The notes: a model not told the origin generated them from the sequence alone. DNA of 64,000 nucleotides from an uncultured Collinsella sp. (GCA_902497065.1 CABVDH010000004.1:62001-126000); one strand, 5' to 3'. Positions 1 to 9,471 are shown, numbered from the stretch's first letter. Numbers and translations are program-made.

Positions 1-373
1 CTCTGATGAACCTCGAGAGAACGCATCGAATCAAGGAAGGCCCCAATCTACCCGCCACAAAACATCAATCACTGATACCTTACACCTCAACACAACAGGA
101 GCGAAGATTTGCCAATGAGACTGCTTTAAGATTGCCTTGGGCCAATACGATCTCAAGCTCTTCCTACAAGAGAGTCGGAATCGGACATCTCCTCCGACGA
201 ACCTGGCAATCGGGCGGTTGAAATATCTTTTTCAACCGCCCGATTGCCACAATAGATTTGAGCATCCGCCCACAAACGTCCGCGTTTTATACCCATCAAA
301 TCCTTTGCCTTTTGTCGTCTAGACTAGAAAAATCGCTCGAAATAACGCAACCGGCCTGCTCGCTTGAAGAAAC
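1..373. other. No convincing gene
   Basis: Only short open frames occur here, none with a good ribosome binding site or recognisable protein. The one clear structure is the inverted repeat at 205-248. The stretch lies downstream of the decayed methyltransferase that is read on the minus strand. Confidence 0.6.
205..248. repeat. 19-bp perfect inverted repeat
   Basis: Arms at 205-223 and 230-248 are perfectly complementary (left arm begins GGCAATCGGGCGG) with a 6-nt loop. No T-run follows on the plus strand, so it is not a typical intrinsic terminator. It resembles the long intergenic hairpins found elsewhere in the window, but lacks their GGGAC/GTCCC motif. Confidence 0.7.
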
Positions 374-1062
374 CTAAGCCCGTAACGTAGATGTGCAAAC
401 TTCCGAAACGCCTTGCGCGGCATAGTGCGTATAAACTTCGTCAACCGCCTCAGAAATATCTGAGTATCGCGCCGGGTCAAAAGCATACGATGTCGCAGCT
501 ATACCCTGCACCCATTCGGAACGCGGATTAATTGAATAGCCACACAGCATCATCATACATGCATCTAGACCTGATTTCCCAAGTATCCGACGTATTGATG
601 AGAGCATCGCGGGTCGCCCCTGCACCATCGTCGTCACCCCTATTAGCAGTATTTACCGTTTTTCTCTAAATGCGTATCGCCACCCTTAAGAATACGAAGT
701 GTTTTATCCAGACCCGATTGTCCTCCATCTCAAACGAAGGGATAAGGAATCTCATCCGGAATCGGCAGTAACGGAGGATTCACAACGACAAGCGAAAAAC
801 ATGAGTCATCTCTCAGAGGGGAGTAAAGGCTCCCCTCAAGCACCCTAGTTTCGTCATCCAAAGAGTTGATGGCAGTGTTTTTCTTACAAAGGTCGACAAC
901 AAAAGGGTTGATTTCTACAGATGTTACATCCATGCCACAGTTGGTAAGTATCAGGCCCTGTATTCTGGGGCCAGAACACAAATCGAGAGCCTTCCGTGCG
1001 CTCTGCGGTGTAAGGCGCCAATCTCAGCAAATCTGTCCCACAATACTGCGCTGAAGAACAAG
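374..1062 (-). pseudogene. Decayed class I SAM-dependent methyltransferase
   Basis: Reading leftward, three blocks form one methyltransferase-like protein. The first has the SAM-binding stretch ALDLCSGPRIQGL (about 1008-946) followed by VEINP, the acidic end of the second strand. The second carries the catalytic-type motif VVVNPPLLP (about 770). The third continues ILLIGVTTMVQGRP to a plausible C-terminus at 374. Three lesions interrupt it: an in-frame TGA at 1024-1026, a TGA at 730-732 inside a conserved V-[G]-D-G-G segment, and a frameshift near 650 joining HLEKNGK to ILLIGV. The N-terminal boundary is uncertain. The substrate cannot be predicted. The joined reading is my reconstruction from motif order; the class is fairly secure, the exact family is not. 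Confidence 0.6.
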
Positions 1063-1279
1063 ACGGAACCCCTGAGCCAAACTCCCCTATACCTTATTAA
1101 GGCTAAGACAGGCAAGTTCACGCACCCGGCATATTCCAGAATAACATCCTATTGTTTTAGATGCTCTACAAGCATGAACAGCCGCGAATCGGAAAGATCT
1201 TCTAGTTTCGCCCCGACTGACCGCCAAGGGCCAAAATGGCCCTTCCATCCCCGGGCGACTGGCTCTGGCGCGCCGAGGA

Positions 1280-1322
1280 GTGTCCCCAAGTGCCGGCAGA
1301 AAAGAAACGTCCCTATCTGCCG
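1280..1322. repeat. GTCCCC/TGCCGG repeat, copy 1
   Basis: About 42 bp beginning TGTCCCCAAGTGCCGGCAG recur at 60643-60684 with only a few differences. Inside, TGCCGGCA and a second CTGCCGG give partial dyad symmetry. The copy abuts the 3' end of the FHA gene that stops at 1324. It contains GTCCC, a motif common to several intergenic hairpins in this window. Confidence 0.7.
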
Positions 1323-1323
1323 G

Positions 1324-2262
1324 CTAGAGAGCACCGAAGAGGATGGCGTAGGTAGTGGATTCGCCGAGCTTGAGCTCGTCGCCGGGATTGAGTTGGGCGG
1401 AACGGCCGGGCTCGACCTGAATGCAGACGCGCGTGGCCCCGTTTACCACCACGGTTCCGTTGGTGGACGACAAGTCCTCGACGCGCCAGATATTTTGAGC
1501 ATCGCACCAGATATGAGCATGGCGGGCCGAGACATCGTCGCCGACGTCGGTAATATCGCCCTCACCAGTGGCCAGCGCGCCAATCTCAACACCCTGCTCG
1601 CTCGGCTGAATCCAGCGCGGGGCGCTCACGACAAAACTGTTTTGTACGCGCAGCAAGCCCAAGGGGTGCGCCGGGGCGGGTTCGCGTTCGCCCGCGGTCA
1701 TCGACATGCCAAGCGAACGCGGCGTGGATGTTCCTCCGCCACAGGTCGCGTGCGCGTAGTCGATGGCATAGTTCACCGAGGACCGCACATCCGCCGAACA
1801 ACCGACGGCGACAAACAGCACCAGCACGGCCTCGGCGCGCTCGGCAGGCATGAGTTCTGCCGCCTGGGACAGGCGATCGAGCGCGTTGCGATAGAGATTC
1901 GTGTCCTGGTGACACTCTTCGAGCGCGCGTACCATCGGTTCACCTGCAGGACCGCACACCATATTGATCACAGCCGTGGAGTCCATGGGGTTGCGCTGGC
2001 GCAGGGCCAGTTGCGACATAATACGCGCAGCCGATGTACCGTATTCGGCAAAGTAGCGTTGCTGAAGCGTGCCGACCGGTGCGCGAACGATAAAGCGGGA
2101 AACCCAAGAGCGATCGGCGGCTCGGCTCTGCGGGCTGCGGCCGTCGGCGAGCGGACGGGACGAAAGCACCAAGCCGCACAGCTCGATATGGCTCAGATGC
2201 GCCGCGCGCTTAAAGATGTCAAACATGGCCCCGCATGGGGTGAGCTCAACTTGAGATGCCAT
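1324..2262 (-). CDS. FHA-domain protein, cytosolic
   Basis: A 312-residue protein with no membrane segment. A C-terminal forkhead-associated domain at about residues 222-310 carries the phosphothreonine-binding signatures SARH (245-248) and SSTNGT (265-270), followed by a VVVNG turn. The first 200 residues match nothing I recognise and are rich in Ala, Arg and Ser. It is the last gene of a three-gene minus-strand set, starting 3 nt after the kinase gene stop, so it is probably co-transcribed and co-translated. The natural inference is that it binds a phosphothreonine made by the neighbouring kinase, on that kinase or on a shared partner. FHA assignment is secure; the partner is inferred. Confidence 0.85.
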   Translation of the reverse strand: MASQVELTPCGAMFDIFKRAAHLSHIELCGLVLSSRPLADGRSPQSRAADRSWVSRFIVRAPVGTLQQRYFAEYGTSAARIMSQLALRQRNPMDSTAVINMVCGPAGEPMVRALEECHQDTNLYRNALDRLSQAAELMPAERAEAVLVLFVAVGCSADVRSSVNYAIDYAHATCGGGTSTPRSLGMSMTAGEREPAPAHPLGLLRVQNSFVVSAPRWIQPSEQGVEIGALATGEGDITDVGDDVSARHAHIWCDAQNIWRVEDLSSTNGTVVVNGATRVCIQVEPGRSAQLNPGDELKLGESTTYAILFGAL

Positions 2263-2265
2263 GAC

Positions 2266-4110
2266 CTAGGCCTCCTTGGTCGTAGAAATAGAATCGGACG
2301 ATACTTCGACAGGTCCGCCAAAAGTACGGGCAGCTGCGGCTCCACCGGCAAGCGGAGTCGCCATCTGGGCTTTTGTGCGCCGCGGTGCCGAAACGGGAAG
2401 CTCAAAGGCAAAGCCCATCGCAAGTAAAAACCACGTAAGCGTATAGGTTGCAACCAGAGCGGCAACAAGGCCGCCCATCACGGCGCGTTGGGAAAATACG
2501 CTACATGCAGCCACAACCAGCACCGGAGCCTCGCAGGCAGAAAGCGCAAGCACACCCTGCAGGAACCCCGAGCGCCGATCGCGCGCAAGTGCCCCCGCGG
2601 CAACGCCGGCCATGCCTGGTAGCGCCAACGCCAGTGCGGCAATAATACCCGGTAGTGGCCCAGACCACACGAGCGATCCCAAAGTCGCCGTCACGCGAGC
2701 GCCCGACGCCAGCAGCGCGGCCGAAACCACGACCACAGCCCAAACCACGCCACAGACGACCGCCGCGCCGACCATCAGCGCGCGACGAACCGCGCGGCCG
2801 GACGCATCCATGGGGCACGGCGTGAGCGGCTCGCCGCGGAGCGAACGACCGACATTTTGTGCATAGTGGTCACAAAACGCCGAGAGCGCCGCCTCGACCG
2901 CCGCCGGCTCGGGACGATCTTTTTGATGGCTGGACAGACAGGCCATCACCACGTCGAACAGCTGGGCATCGACAAACGCCAGCGCATCGCGTAGCTCCTC
3001 GGAATCCGGCTCAAGCCCCAACTGCTGGGCCTGCTCAGCCGCGGCGAGCGCCACATCGGGCTCACGACGAAGCAGCTGAGTCAAATCGCAACCGGGCGCA
3101 TGGGCACCAATGGGATAGTCGGGCAGCGTGTCCATCTTGAGACGGTAGGGGCTGGCGATGTCGCGCGTCTTTTTGCGCGAACCCGAGGTGCCCGAAGTGC
3201 TCGGCGCAGCTTCGTATGGCGCGACGCCGGCAATGAGCTCGTAAACCGTGCTTGCCGCGGCATAGACGTCGATCGCCGGCGACATACGCAAAGCGCGCAG
3301 GTCGGGAATATCGTCGGTGAGCATCTCGGGCGGAGCGTAGGCCACCGTCGCGCGACGCAGCGTGGCATAGCGCTCGGTAAAGGATGCCTTGCCGCCGGTA
3401 CCGGCCACGGCCGACGCAGGCTCGAGCGCCAGCGACGAGCCAAAGTCGATCAGGCACAGGTCAAAGGTGCCCTCGGCAAGCTGCCGGTCAAGCGGTAGAC
3501 GCGCCGTACGCACCATAATATTAGCGGGCGAGATATCGCGATGGACAAAGCCCTCCCCCACCAGGCTCATGCGGCAGAGCAGGTCGAACAGGTCGCGCCC
3601 CAAGCGCGCCGCCACAAGCGGCGATAGGCGTCCGGCATCGTCCACGGCGAGTCGCGAGCGCAAGCGGGCGAGCGTCTCGCCCTCGACCCATTCCATGACA
3701 ATTGCAGGCACACCGTCAACCTCGCCCCAGCCATAGAGGCGGGGAAAGCCCTTAAGGCCCGAAAGGGCGCGATGGCATTCGTATTCCTCGCGAAACGCCG
3801 CCTTGAACTTGGCGACCAGCGCCTCGTGAGCGGCATCGTCGTCAAACTCATCGCGCGTCGGCAAGATGAGCTGCTTGAGTGCCACGGCCTCACCTTGGGC
3901 GTTGACGGCACGCGTCACGCGGCCGATACCGCCACGGCGCATGGTGGCATCGTCGGCAAACAGCATCGTAAAACGACGCAGATAGGCAGGCAGTTCGTCC
4001 TGACCGAGCGCAATGGCCGGCTCAAACCCGTCGACACGCGCCAGGCGCAGGCCGACCATGGGATCGCGACCGAGCGATTGTGGTGTGGTGGATGCAAGAT
4101 CGGTCATCAT
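2266..4110 (-). CDS. Membrane-anchored Ser/Thr protein kinase
   Basis: A 614-residue Hanks-type kinase. The kinase domain at about residues 55-425 has a glycine-rich loop (GGIGRV, about 60-65), the ATP lysine in VALK (about 79), catalytic HRD at 190-192 and DFG at 222-224. The catalytic loop reads HRDISPAN, with Ser where the usual HRDxKPxN has Lys. A hydrophobic C-terminal region at about 445-585 holds four likely membrane helices and no extracellular sensor domain. The start overlaps the stop of the upstream gene by 4 bp and the FHA gene follows by 3 nt, so the three are one operon. Kinase activity is likely from the intact motifs; the Lys-to-Ser change may alter efficiency. What it senses is unknown. 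Confidence 0.88.
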   Translation of the reverse strand: MMTDLASTTPQSLGRDPMVGLRLARVDGFEPAIALGQDELPAYLRRFTMLFADDATMRRGGIGRVTRAVNAQGEAVALKQLILPTRDEFDDDAAHEALVAKFKAAFREEYECHRALSGLKGFPRLYGWGEVDGVPAIVMEWVEGETLARLRSRLAVDDAGRLSPLVAARLGRDLFDLLCRMSLVGEGFVHRDISPANIMVRTARLPLDRQLAEGTFDLCLIDFGSSLALEPASAVAGTGGKASFTERYATLRRATVAYAPPEMLTDDIPDLRALRMSPAIDVYAAASTVYELIAGVAPYEAAPSTSGTSGSRKKTRDIASPYRLKMDTLPDYPIGAHAPGCDLTQLLRREPDVALAAAEQAQQLGLEPDSEELRDALAFVDAQLFDVVMACLSSHQKDRPEPAAVEAALSAFCDHYAQNVGRSLRGEPLTPCPMDASGRAVRRALMVGAAVVCGVVWAVVVVSAALLASGARVTATLGSLVWSGPLPGIIAALALALPGMAGVAAGALARDRRSGFLQGVLALSACEAPVLVVAACSVFSQRAVMGGLVAALVATYTLTWFLLAMGFAFELPVSAPRRTKAQMATPLAGGAAAARTFGGPVEVSSDSISTTKEA

Positions 4111-4991
4111 AGGGCAAGCGCCGCCACGTTATTGTTGAAGTTACCGAGCGCGACGTCATCATCGCCGTAATGGCCGACCCATTGACATAGGTTGGTGTAA
4201 CAGCCCCACAGATTGGCATACTGCTGATACCACTTTGACCGGGGCGAGAATGTCTGACGACCGAACTCAGCTCGAATAACAAACATCTCCCCGACCAGGC
4301 TGTCGCACGGTCTGGGATCTCCCGTAGAGTTATAGGTCGAGACCACGTCATTGGCACGAGAAACATAGCCGTCGAGCATGTTGTACTTGGTCACAAGCCA
4401 ACTGTGAATGCTCTCTTCTTCAGCAGCGGAAAGGCCACCGGAGTTTGCATCGTTGTCAGTGTTGCCGCCCGTCGAGCCGCCGTTTCCAGACCCTCCGGTA
4501 GAGGAACCCGACCCAGAGCCGCCGCCCGAACTCGATGAATCCGAGCTACCGGGCTTGCCTGTCTGCTGGGCGTCCTGCCCCTTCTGCTGCTCGACCTTAT
4601 TCACCGTTGCCGCCACGCTATTGTTGGACAACCGATCGATGATCTTGGTGTTGGTGAGCACGATGGTTTTGCCATTGGCAAGCGTGACTTCGTTGTCCGG
4701 GACCTCGGCGCCGTCCGCATCGTCGGTGCCAAACACAATATGCCCGACCACACTTGCCCAAGCATATCCAGTCGTGGTGCCCAGATCACTTTTGACCTCA
4801 TGCCCCACGCGCGGTTCGCGTGCGGCATGCGCCTGTATCATGGACGGCACGGTCATGCCATAGGCAGAAACGCCAGCTATGACCAGCACCAACGAGCACG
4901 ATAGCAGTGCGTACGCCCGCGGAGCCAAGCCCAGTCGGCATCGCATGCGCACCGCGGCGCCGCGCTTTGTCTGAGTGCCACCGGGCCGCAT
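4107..4991 (-). CDS. Exported protein with Gly/Ser-rich linker, unknown function
   Basis: I chose the ATG at 4991 because a GGAGGAG ribosome site lies just upstream; an in-frame start at 5084 has none. The 294-residue product has a basic N-terminus, one membrane segment or signal anchor (residues about 25-45, around YALLSCSLVLVIAGV), a region of about 90 residues, then a long Ser/Gly/Asn linker (about 150-190) and a C-terminal domain of about 110 residues with several Trp, Tyr and Cys. The C-terminal domain is not one I recognise. As first gene of the operon with the membrane kinase and FHA protein, it could be the outside partner or sensor of that module; this is inference. A weak promoter-like TTGCGC-N17-GATACA lies upstream at about 5055-5083. 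Confidence 0.7.
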   Translation of the reverse strand: MRPGGTQTKRGAAVRMRCRLGLAPRAYALLSCSLVLVIAGVSAYGMTVPSMIQAHAAREPRVGHEVKSDLGTTTGYAWASVVGHIVFGTDDADGAEVPDNEVTLANGKTIVLTNTKIIDRLSNNSVAATVNKVEQQKGQDAQQTGKPGSSDSSSSGGGSGSGSSTGGSGNGGSTGGNTDNDANSGGLSAAEEESIHSWLVTKYNMLDGYVSRANDVVSTYNSTGDPRPCDSLVGEMFVIRAEFGRQTFSPRSKWYQQYANLWGCYTNLCQWVGHYGDDDVALGNFNNNVAALAL

Positions 4992-5236
4992 GCGTTCTCC
5001 TCCAACAAAAACACGCCGCTCGGGAGCGGCGCATTCATTCGAATCCATATTTGAGTGTATCAGCGAACCCAAAAGGTTGCGCAACGAATGAGCAAATTAA
5101 GGATGCGAGTGGAAGCATCCATGCGATAAGCGGATACAAAGCATCTTTGTTGCACAACAAACTTACAGTCGCACAGGGAAATTATGACTACCCCGTGCGT
5201 CGCGAGGAAAACATACGGCAGGAGCAGGCTCGCCAC

Positions 5237-5833
5237 CTAAATCGCGCGACGGGCCTCGATGGCGCGGCCAAGCGTAAGCTCGTCGGCATACTCCAGGTCG
5301 CCGCCCACGGGAAGGCCGCTTGCCAGACGCGACACCTCGACGCCCAACGGCTTGATGGTACGGGCCAGATAGCTCGCCGTAGTCTCGCCCTCAATATTGG
5401 GGTTGGTGGCGATGATGACCTCATGGATATCCTCGTGGCCCAGACGCGCCAGCAGCTCGCGGATGTGCAACTGCTCGGGACCAATCTTGTCCATGGGACT
5501 GATCACGCCGCCCAATACGTGGTAGAGACCGTGGTAGCTGCCCGTGCGCTCGATCGCCTGGACGTCGCGCGGCTCGCCCACAACGCAAATGCGAGTGGTA
5601 TCGCGCATCGGGTCCTGGCAGATGGAGCACTCGTCGGCCGTGGCGTAGTTAAAGCAGCGGCTGCAAAAGTGGACCTCCTGCTTGACCTCCAGGATGGCCT
5701 CGGCCAGGCGGCGGGCCTCCTCGGCATCGGCCTCGAGCAGGTAATAGGCGATGCGCTGGGCCGACTTGGGACCAATGCCCGGCAGACGGCCCAGCTCATC
5801 GAGCAGTTTTTGCAGGCTGTGATTCGCACTCAT
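5237..5833 (-). CDS. recR: Recombination protein RecR
   Basis: A 198-residue RecR, the usual length. The N-terminal helix-hairpin-helix (LPGIGPKSAQRIAYYLL) is followed by the four-cysteine zinc motif CSRCFNYATADECSIC at about 57-72, a Toprim domain (ICVVGEPRDVQAIE, about 81-95) and the closing Walker-like segment. RecR works with RecO and RecF to load RecA on gapped DNA. It lies 14 bp downstream of the ybaB/ebfC-type gene, the common bacterial pairing, and dnaX lies further upstream on the same strand, though here a plus-strand gene separates dnaX from the pair. Confidence 0.97.
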   Translation of the reverse strand: MSANHSLQKLLDELGRLPGIGPKSAQRIAYYLLEADAEEARRLAEAILEVKQEVHFCSRCFNYATADECSICQDPMRDTTRICVVGEPRDVQAIERTGSYHGLYHVLGGVISPMDKIGPEQLHIRELLARLGHEDIHEVIIATNPNIEGETTASYLARTIKPLGVEVSRLASGLPVGGDLEYADELTLGRAIEARRAI

Positions 5834-5846
5834 ATATATGCGTGTC

Positions 5847-6167
5847 TTAGAACGGCATGCCCGGGATGTTGAGGCCGCCGGTGATGGCGCCCATCTGCTT
5901 GTTGGCGAGCTCGTTGACGCCGCGGACGGCCTCGTTGACGGCAGCCATGATCATGTCCTGCAGCATATCGACGTCCTCGGGATCGAGCGCATCGGGATCG
6001 ATGGTGAGGTTGACGAGCTCCATCTCGCCGTTAACGGTCACCTTGACCATGCCGCCGCCGGCAGAGGCGTCGACGGTCTGGGACTTGAGATTCTCCTGCG
6101 CGGCGGCAAGCTGCTCCTGCATCTTGCGAGCCTGCTTCATCATCTGCTGCATGTTCATACCGGCCAT
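5847..6167 (-). CDS. YbaB/EbfC family nucleoid-associated protein
   Basis: A 106-residue protein, typical for the family. The N-terminus (MQQMMKQARKMQEQLAAAQENL) is the amphipathic helix seen in YbaB/EbfC proteins, followed by the family segment VKVTVNGEMELVNLTIDP. Members form dimers that bind DNA and are almost always encoded next to recR, as here. The ATG at 6167 has an AAAGGAG-type ribosome site a few bases upstream. Exact physiological role in this organism is not deducible. Confidence 0.95.
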   Translation of the reverse strand: MAGMNMQQMMKQARKMQEQLAAAQENLKSQTVDASAGGGMVKVTVNGEMELVNLTIDPDALDPEDVDMLQDMIMAAVNEAVRGVNELANKQMGAITGGLNIPGMPF

Positions 6168-6507
6168 GATGGCTCCTTTACGTGCGGCCGCACGCCGAGC
6201 TGCAAGGGCAGCCGGAGCGCGGTGGGACTTTCAAACACAAAAATCGTACCACGGCGCGGGGCGAGAGAGCGGGGCGGACGTGTTACCTCAGTCGATATAC
6301 ATGTCCTGGAGTGCAAGCCGCGCCCAAAGATTATGCAAAGTTGAATAATTCGCATCTGCATAATATTGAAAGCTAAATCTTGTAGAGCCGGAATCCGGCA
6401 TTTTCTGCATCCAGCTAGATAACAAAATGCCGAACCGCTGCTCGAGGCGGCGCACATGGCGGCAGGGTATAATTTGATTGCCATAGATAGTAATTTGGAG
6501 GTGCCCC
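6168..6507. other. Intergenic region between divergent genes
   Basis: About 340 bp between the ybaB-type gene (minus) and a small membrane protein (plus). The right half is AT-richer than the flanks. A TATAAT at 6468-6473 lies 35 bp before the plus-strand start and is a likely -10; no good -35 is visible. A short GCCGGAATCCGGC palindrome occurs near 6390. I looked for a signal recognition particle RNA here, since it often lies near dnaX, and did not see its GGAAGGAAGCAG-type core. Confidence 0.5.
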
Positions 6508-6981
6508 ATGAATGCCCCCAACGCGCTCCAAAACATCCGCTCAAAACACCCCGTTGCATATGTGGTTCTCTATCTCTTTGTCGGCTGGGCATTGCTGGTT
6601 GTCATCACCCATGCCATAGCTTTTGGAGCAGAACTGCTGATAGCCAGCTCGGACCAGCCCGTCGTCAAATGGGAGACGACCGATGAGTGCACCGACGGAA
6701 CCCGAACCGTCTACTACAACAGCCCGTCCCTCTATCAAGAGTTCAAGGTCAAGATAAAGGACTTCAAGATTGTCAATGCCGAGCTAGGCGTTTATTTGGC
6801 AATCGGAGCAACCATTAACGCCGAGCAAGTCGAGTACACGGACAGCCATGCGACGTATCGCATCGACCTCAGCATCCTAGGCCGACCGTCACGCACCTGT
6901 CTGCTCGAATGCGAGATACGCGGCACCACACTACACATGTCCGAAATACAGATGCGCCCGGACAAGGGGTCCTCTTCTTGA
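6508..6981 (+). CDS. Small membrane-anchored protein, unknown function
   Basis: A 157-residue protein starting at an ATG preceded by a strong TTTGGAGG site. One membrane helix at about residues 16-42 (VAYVVLYLFVGWALLVVITHAI) is followed by about 110 polar residues with alternating strand-like segments, predicted outside the membrane. I do not recognise the soluble domain. It is transcribed convergently with dnaX, whose stop codon lies 22 bp beyond its own. Coding is supported by the ribosome site, normal length and the TATAAT at 6468-6473. Confidence 0.65.
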   Translation: MNAPNALQNIRSKHPVAYVVLYLFVGWALLVVITHAIAFGAELLIASSDQPVVKWETTDECTDGTRTVYYNSPSLYQEFKVKIKDFKIVNAELGVYLAIGATINAEQVEYTDSHATYRIDLSILGRPSRTCLLECEIRGTTLHMSEIQMRPDKGSSS

Positions 6982-7002
6982 GCAGTATACCCGCCTGCGC
7001 AG

Positions 7003-9471
7003 CTACTCCACCGGCTTGAAGATGGTGGCCTGGCCAAAGACGCTGCGGATGAGGGCCTTGGCCTCGTCCTCGGTCTGCGGGATGCTCGGGGCTGCGCCCT
7101 GATGGCCGAAGGGGCTGCCAGCACCGGGATTGGATTCCCAGGGAGCGGCGGGGACGTCGTCGTTTGCAGAGGCTGCGGGTGCCACAGCAGCGGCCTTGGT
7201 CGCGGACGCCGCACCCGGCACGTCGAACGGGGGCAGATCGTCCCCGCCGGCATCGGCAGCAAAACCACCGACCATAGCATCGTCGTAGGGCACCTGCTCG
7301 GATTCCCATGGCGCAGCCTGCGCAGGCGGCTGAGCCATGGGGACGGACGCGCGCTCGGGCGCTCGGGGCGCGGGCTCGGTCGGGAGCTTGCCCGTGGCAG
7401 GAGCACCGGCAGGGTTGTCGGAGCGCAGCCAAGGGGCCTTGGCCAGGTCGGATGACTTGGGCGCAGGCGCGGCAGCGGACTTGGGCGCGGGGATCGGAGC
7501 AGCCGGTTTGGGCGCAGCGGGTTCAGGCGCCGACGGGGTCGGTGCCGCTACCGGCGCCGCTTTTGGCTGCGTCGCGCTGGCGCTCGAGGATGCAGGGGGC
7601 ACCGAGGACACGGGTTGCGGGTCCGCAGATACCGCAGCCCGTGCAGATGGAGAATGCTCCTCATGTTGAGGAGCCGGCGTGCCACCCCCATCCAGGACAT
7701 AGTCGACGGTGCGACGACCGAAAACCGCGCAGACCGTCGGCAGGACCACCGACTGCGTATCGGCGCGACCGAGCATCTTAATGGCAAAAGTCGAACCCGC
7801 GGGGAACGAGACCGTGAGCTTGGAGCCGTCGTCGGCCGTGGCGCGGGCGTTGAGCAAAAGCCCTGCGTAGGAAGCCTGACGCGCCTTGACGCGCTCGACA
7901 ACCTCGGCCCATTTGCGCTGCAGCTCTCCGGCATCCTCGACCGCGGGCGTCTCGGCAGCACCGGCGGCGGCAACCTGGGCGGCATTGTTGGACTGGGGCT
8001 TAGGTGCCGGAGCGGTGGCAGGCGCGGGGGCCGCAACGGGCTGAGGCGCAGGCGCTGCAGGCTTGGAGGCTGACACGGACGCAGAACGGGGCGCAGGCTG
8101 GGCAGTCGGAACAGCAGCTCCGCGGTCCCAAGGCATGCCACCCTGGCGCGCGGACGTAGCAGCAGGGGCAGCGGATGCCGCCGGAGCGGCAGCACGGGCG
8201 CCCGAAATGAGCGTCGGCTGTTGGGCAGCAGCGGGTACGGATGCTGCAGGCGCGGCGGCCTGAGCAGCAGCCACGCTCGCCGGCACGGCGCCGTTGGCAA
8301 CCATGGCCTCCAGACGTGCCACGCGCTCGGCCAATGCCTCAATCGTTAAATCAGCCTCGGGACGCGCCAGACGCGTGCAGGCAATCTCGAGCACCAGGCG
8401 CACGTCGCTCGCGCCCCTCATCTCCAGTGCGGCATCGTCGAGCACCGTCAGCACGCGGGCCAGGCGGTCGGCAGGATGCTCGCCAAAGGCAGCAGCCTCG
8501 GCAGCAAGCGCCTCGGCCTGCTCCGAGCCGCCCTCAAACAGCTCGGCACGGGCACCGGCAACGCAGGCAACGTACACGTCACGCACATGCGCCACCAGGT
8601 CGCACGTCAGCTCAAGCAGGTCATTGCCCTCCTCGACCTGCACACGAATCAGTCCATAGAGCTCGGCAACATCGCGATCGGCAATGGCGCGGGAAAACTC
8701 GCCCAGGATCTGGTCCGAAACCTCGCCCAAAAGCGAGCGGGCGTCGTCCGCATGCACAGAACCGTTGCCAAAGACGCTCAGCTGCTCCAGCGTGGACAGC
8801 GCGTCGCGCATGCCGCCCTTGGCATGGCGCGCCACGATAGCCAGCGCCTCGTCGTCGTAATCGAAGCCCTCCTGCTCGCACACGTATGCCAAGCGATACT
8901 CGATATCCTCGTTGCCGATGCGATGGAAATCGAAACGCTGGCAGCGCGAGAGGATGGTCTCCAGAATCTTTTGCGGGTCGGTGGTGCACAGCACAAAGAT
9001 CACGTGCGCCGGCGGCTCCTCAAGCGTCTTGAGCAGCGCGTTGAACGCCGCCGTCGTGAGCATGTGGACCTCGTCGATGATATAGATCTTGTACTTGCCG
9101 CGCACCGGGGCAAAGTTGACGGAGTTGATGATCTCCTCGCGCACGTTGTCCACGCCGGTACGGCTTGCGGCATCGAGCTCGTAGACATCCGGGTGGTTGC
9201 CCTCGGCGATGAGCTCGCACTCCTCGCAAGTACCGTCGGGCAAGCAGCCGCTTGCACCCTCGGCGCGCGCCGCCTCGGCATTGCGACACAGCAGTGCCTT
9301 GGCCAGAATGCGCGCCATGGTGGTCTTGCCCGTGCCGCGCGGTCCGCAGAATAGGTACGCGTGGGACAGGCGCCCCTCGGTGATGGCGTGCTCGAGCGTC
9401 GAGACGATATGCTGCTGGCCCACCACGGAGTCGAAGGTGAGCGGGCGATACTTTCGGTACAACGATTCCAT
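7003..9471 (-). CDS. dnaX: DNA polymerase III subunit gamma/tau
   Basis: An 822-residue clamp-loader ATPase. I start it at the ATG at 9471 (MESLYRKYRPLTF), the canonical DnaX N-terminus with a GGGGGAG site; the open frame continues about 470 bp further upstream but only as the antisense of the neighbouring gene. Visible are Walker A GPRGTGKTT (about 46-54), the zinc-module cysteines around CLPDGTCEEC, the Walker B/DEVH segment IIDEVHMLTTAAFNALLKT and the sensor region ILSRCQRF. After about residue 370 comes a long Ala/Pro-rich linker of roughly 400 residues interrupted by one folded segment (WAEVVERVKARQASYAGLLL), as in tau-type proteins. I did not find a clear frameshift signal for a gamma form. 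Confidence 0.95.
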   Translation of the reverse strand: MESLYRKYRPLTFDSVVGQQHIVSTLEHAITEGRLSHAYLFCGPRGTGKTTMARILAKALLCRNAEAARAEGASGCLPDGTCEECELIAEGNHPDVYELDAASRTGVDNVREEIINSVNFAPVRGKYKIYIIDEVHMLTTAAFNALLKTLEEPPAHVIFVLCTTDPQKILETILSRCQRFDFHRIGNEDIEYRLAYVCEQEGFDYDDEALAIVARHAKGGMRDALSTLEQLSVFGNGSVHADDARSLLGEVSDQILGEFSRAIADRDVAELYGLIRVQVEEGNDLLELTCDLVAHVRDVYVACVAGARAELFEGGSEQAEALAAEAAAFGEHPADRLARVLTVLDDAALEMRGASDVRLVLEIACTRLARPEADLTIEALAERVARLEAMVANGAVPASVAAAQAAAPAASVPAAAQQPTLISGARAAAPAASAAPAATSARQGGMPWDRGAAVPTAQPAPRSASVSASKPAAPAPQPVAAPAPATAPAPKPQSNNAAQVAAAGAAETPAVEDAGELQRKWAEVVERVKARQASYAGLLLNARATADDGSKLTVSFPAGSTFAIKMLGRADTQSVVLPTVCAVFGRRTVDYVLDGGGTPAPQHEEHSPSARAAVSADPQPVSSVPPASSSASATQPKAAPVAAPTPSAPEPAAPKPAAPIPAPKSAAAPAPKSSDLAKAPWLRSDNPAGAPATGKLPTEPAPRAPERASVPMAQPPAQAAPWESEQVPYDDAMVGGFAADAGGDDLPPFDVPGAASATKAAAVAPAASANDDVPAAPWESNPGAGSPFGHQGAAPSIPQTEDEAKALIRSVFGQATIFKPVE

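Noticed and set aside
5085..5230. Upstream extension of the exported linker protein to 5084
   Set aside because: No ribosome site; the ATG at 4991 has a clear GGAGGAG. The gap holds only a small GGATGC/GCATCC hairpin.
6168..6507. Signal recognition particle RNA gene
   Set aside because: Position near dnaX suggested it, but no conserved GGAAGGAAGCAG core is present on either strand.
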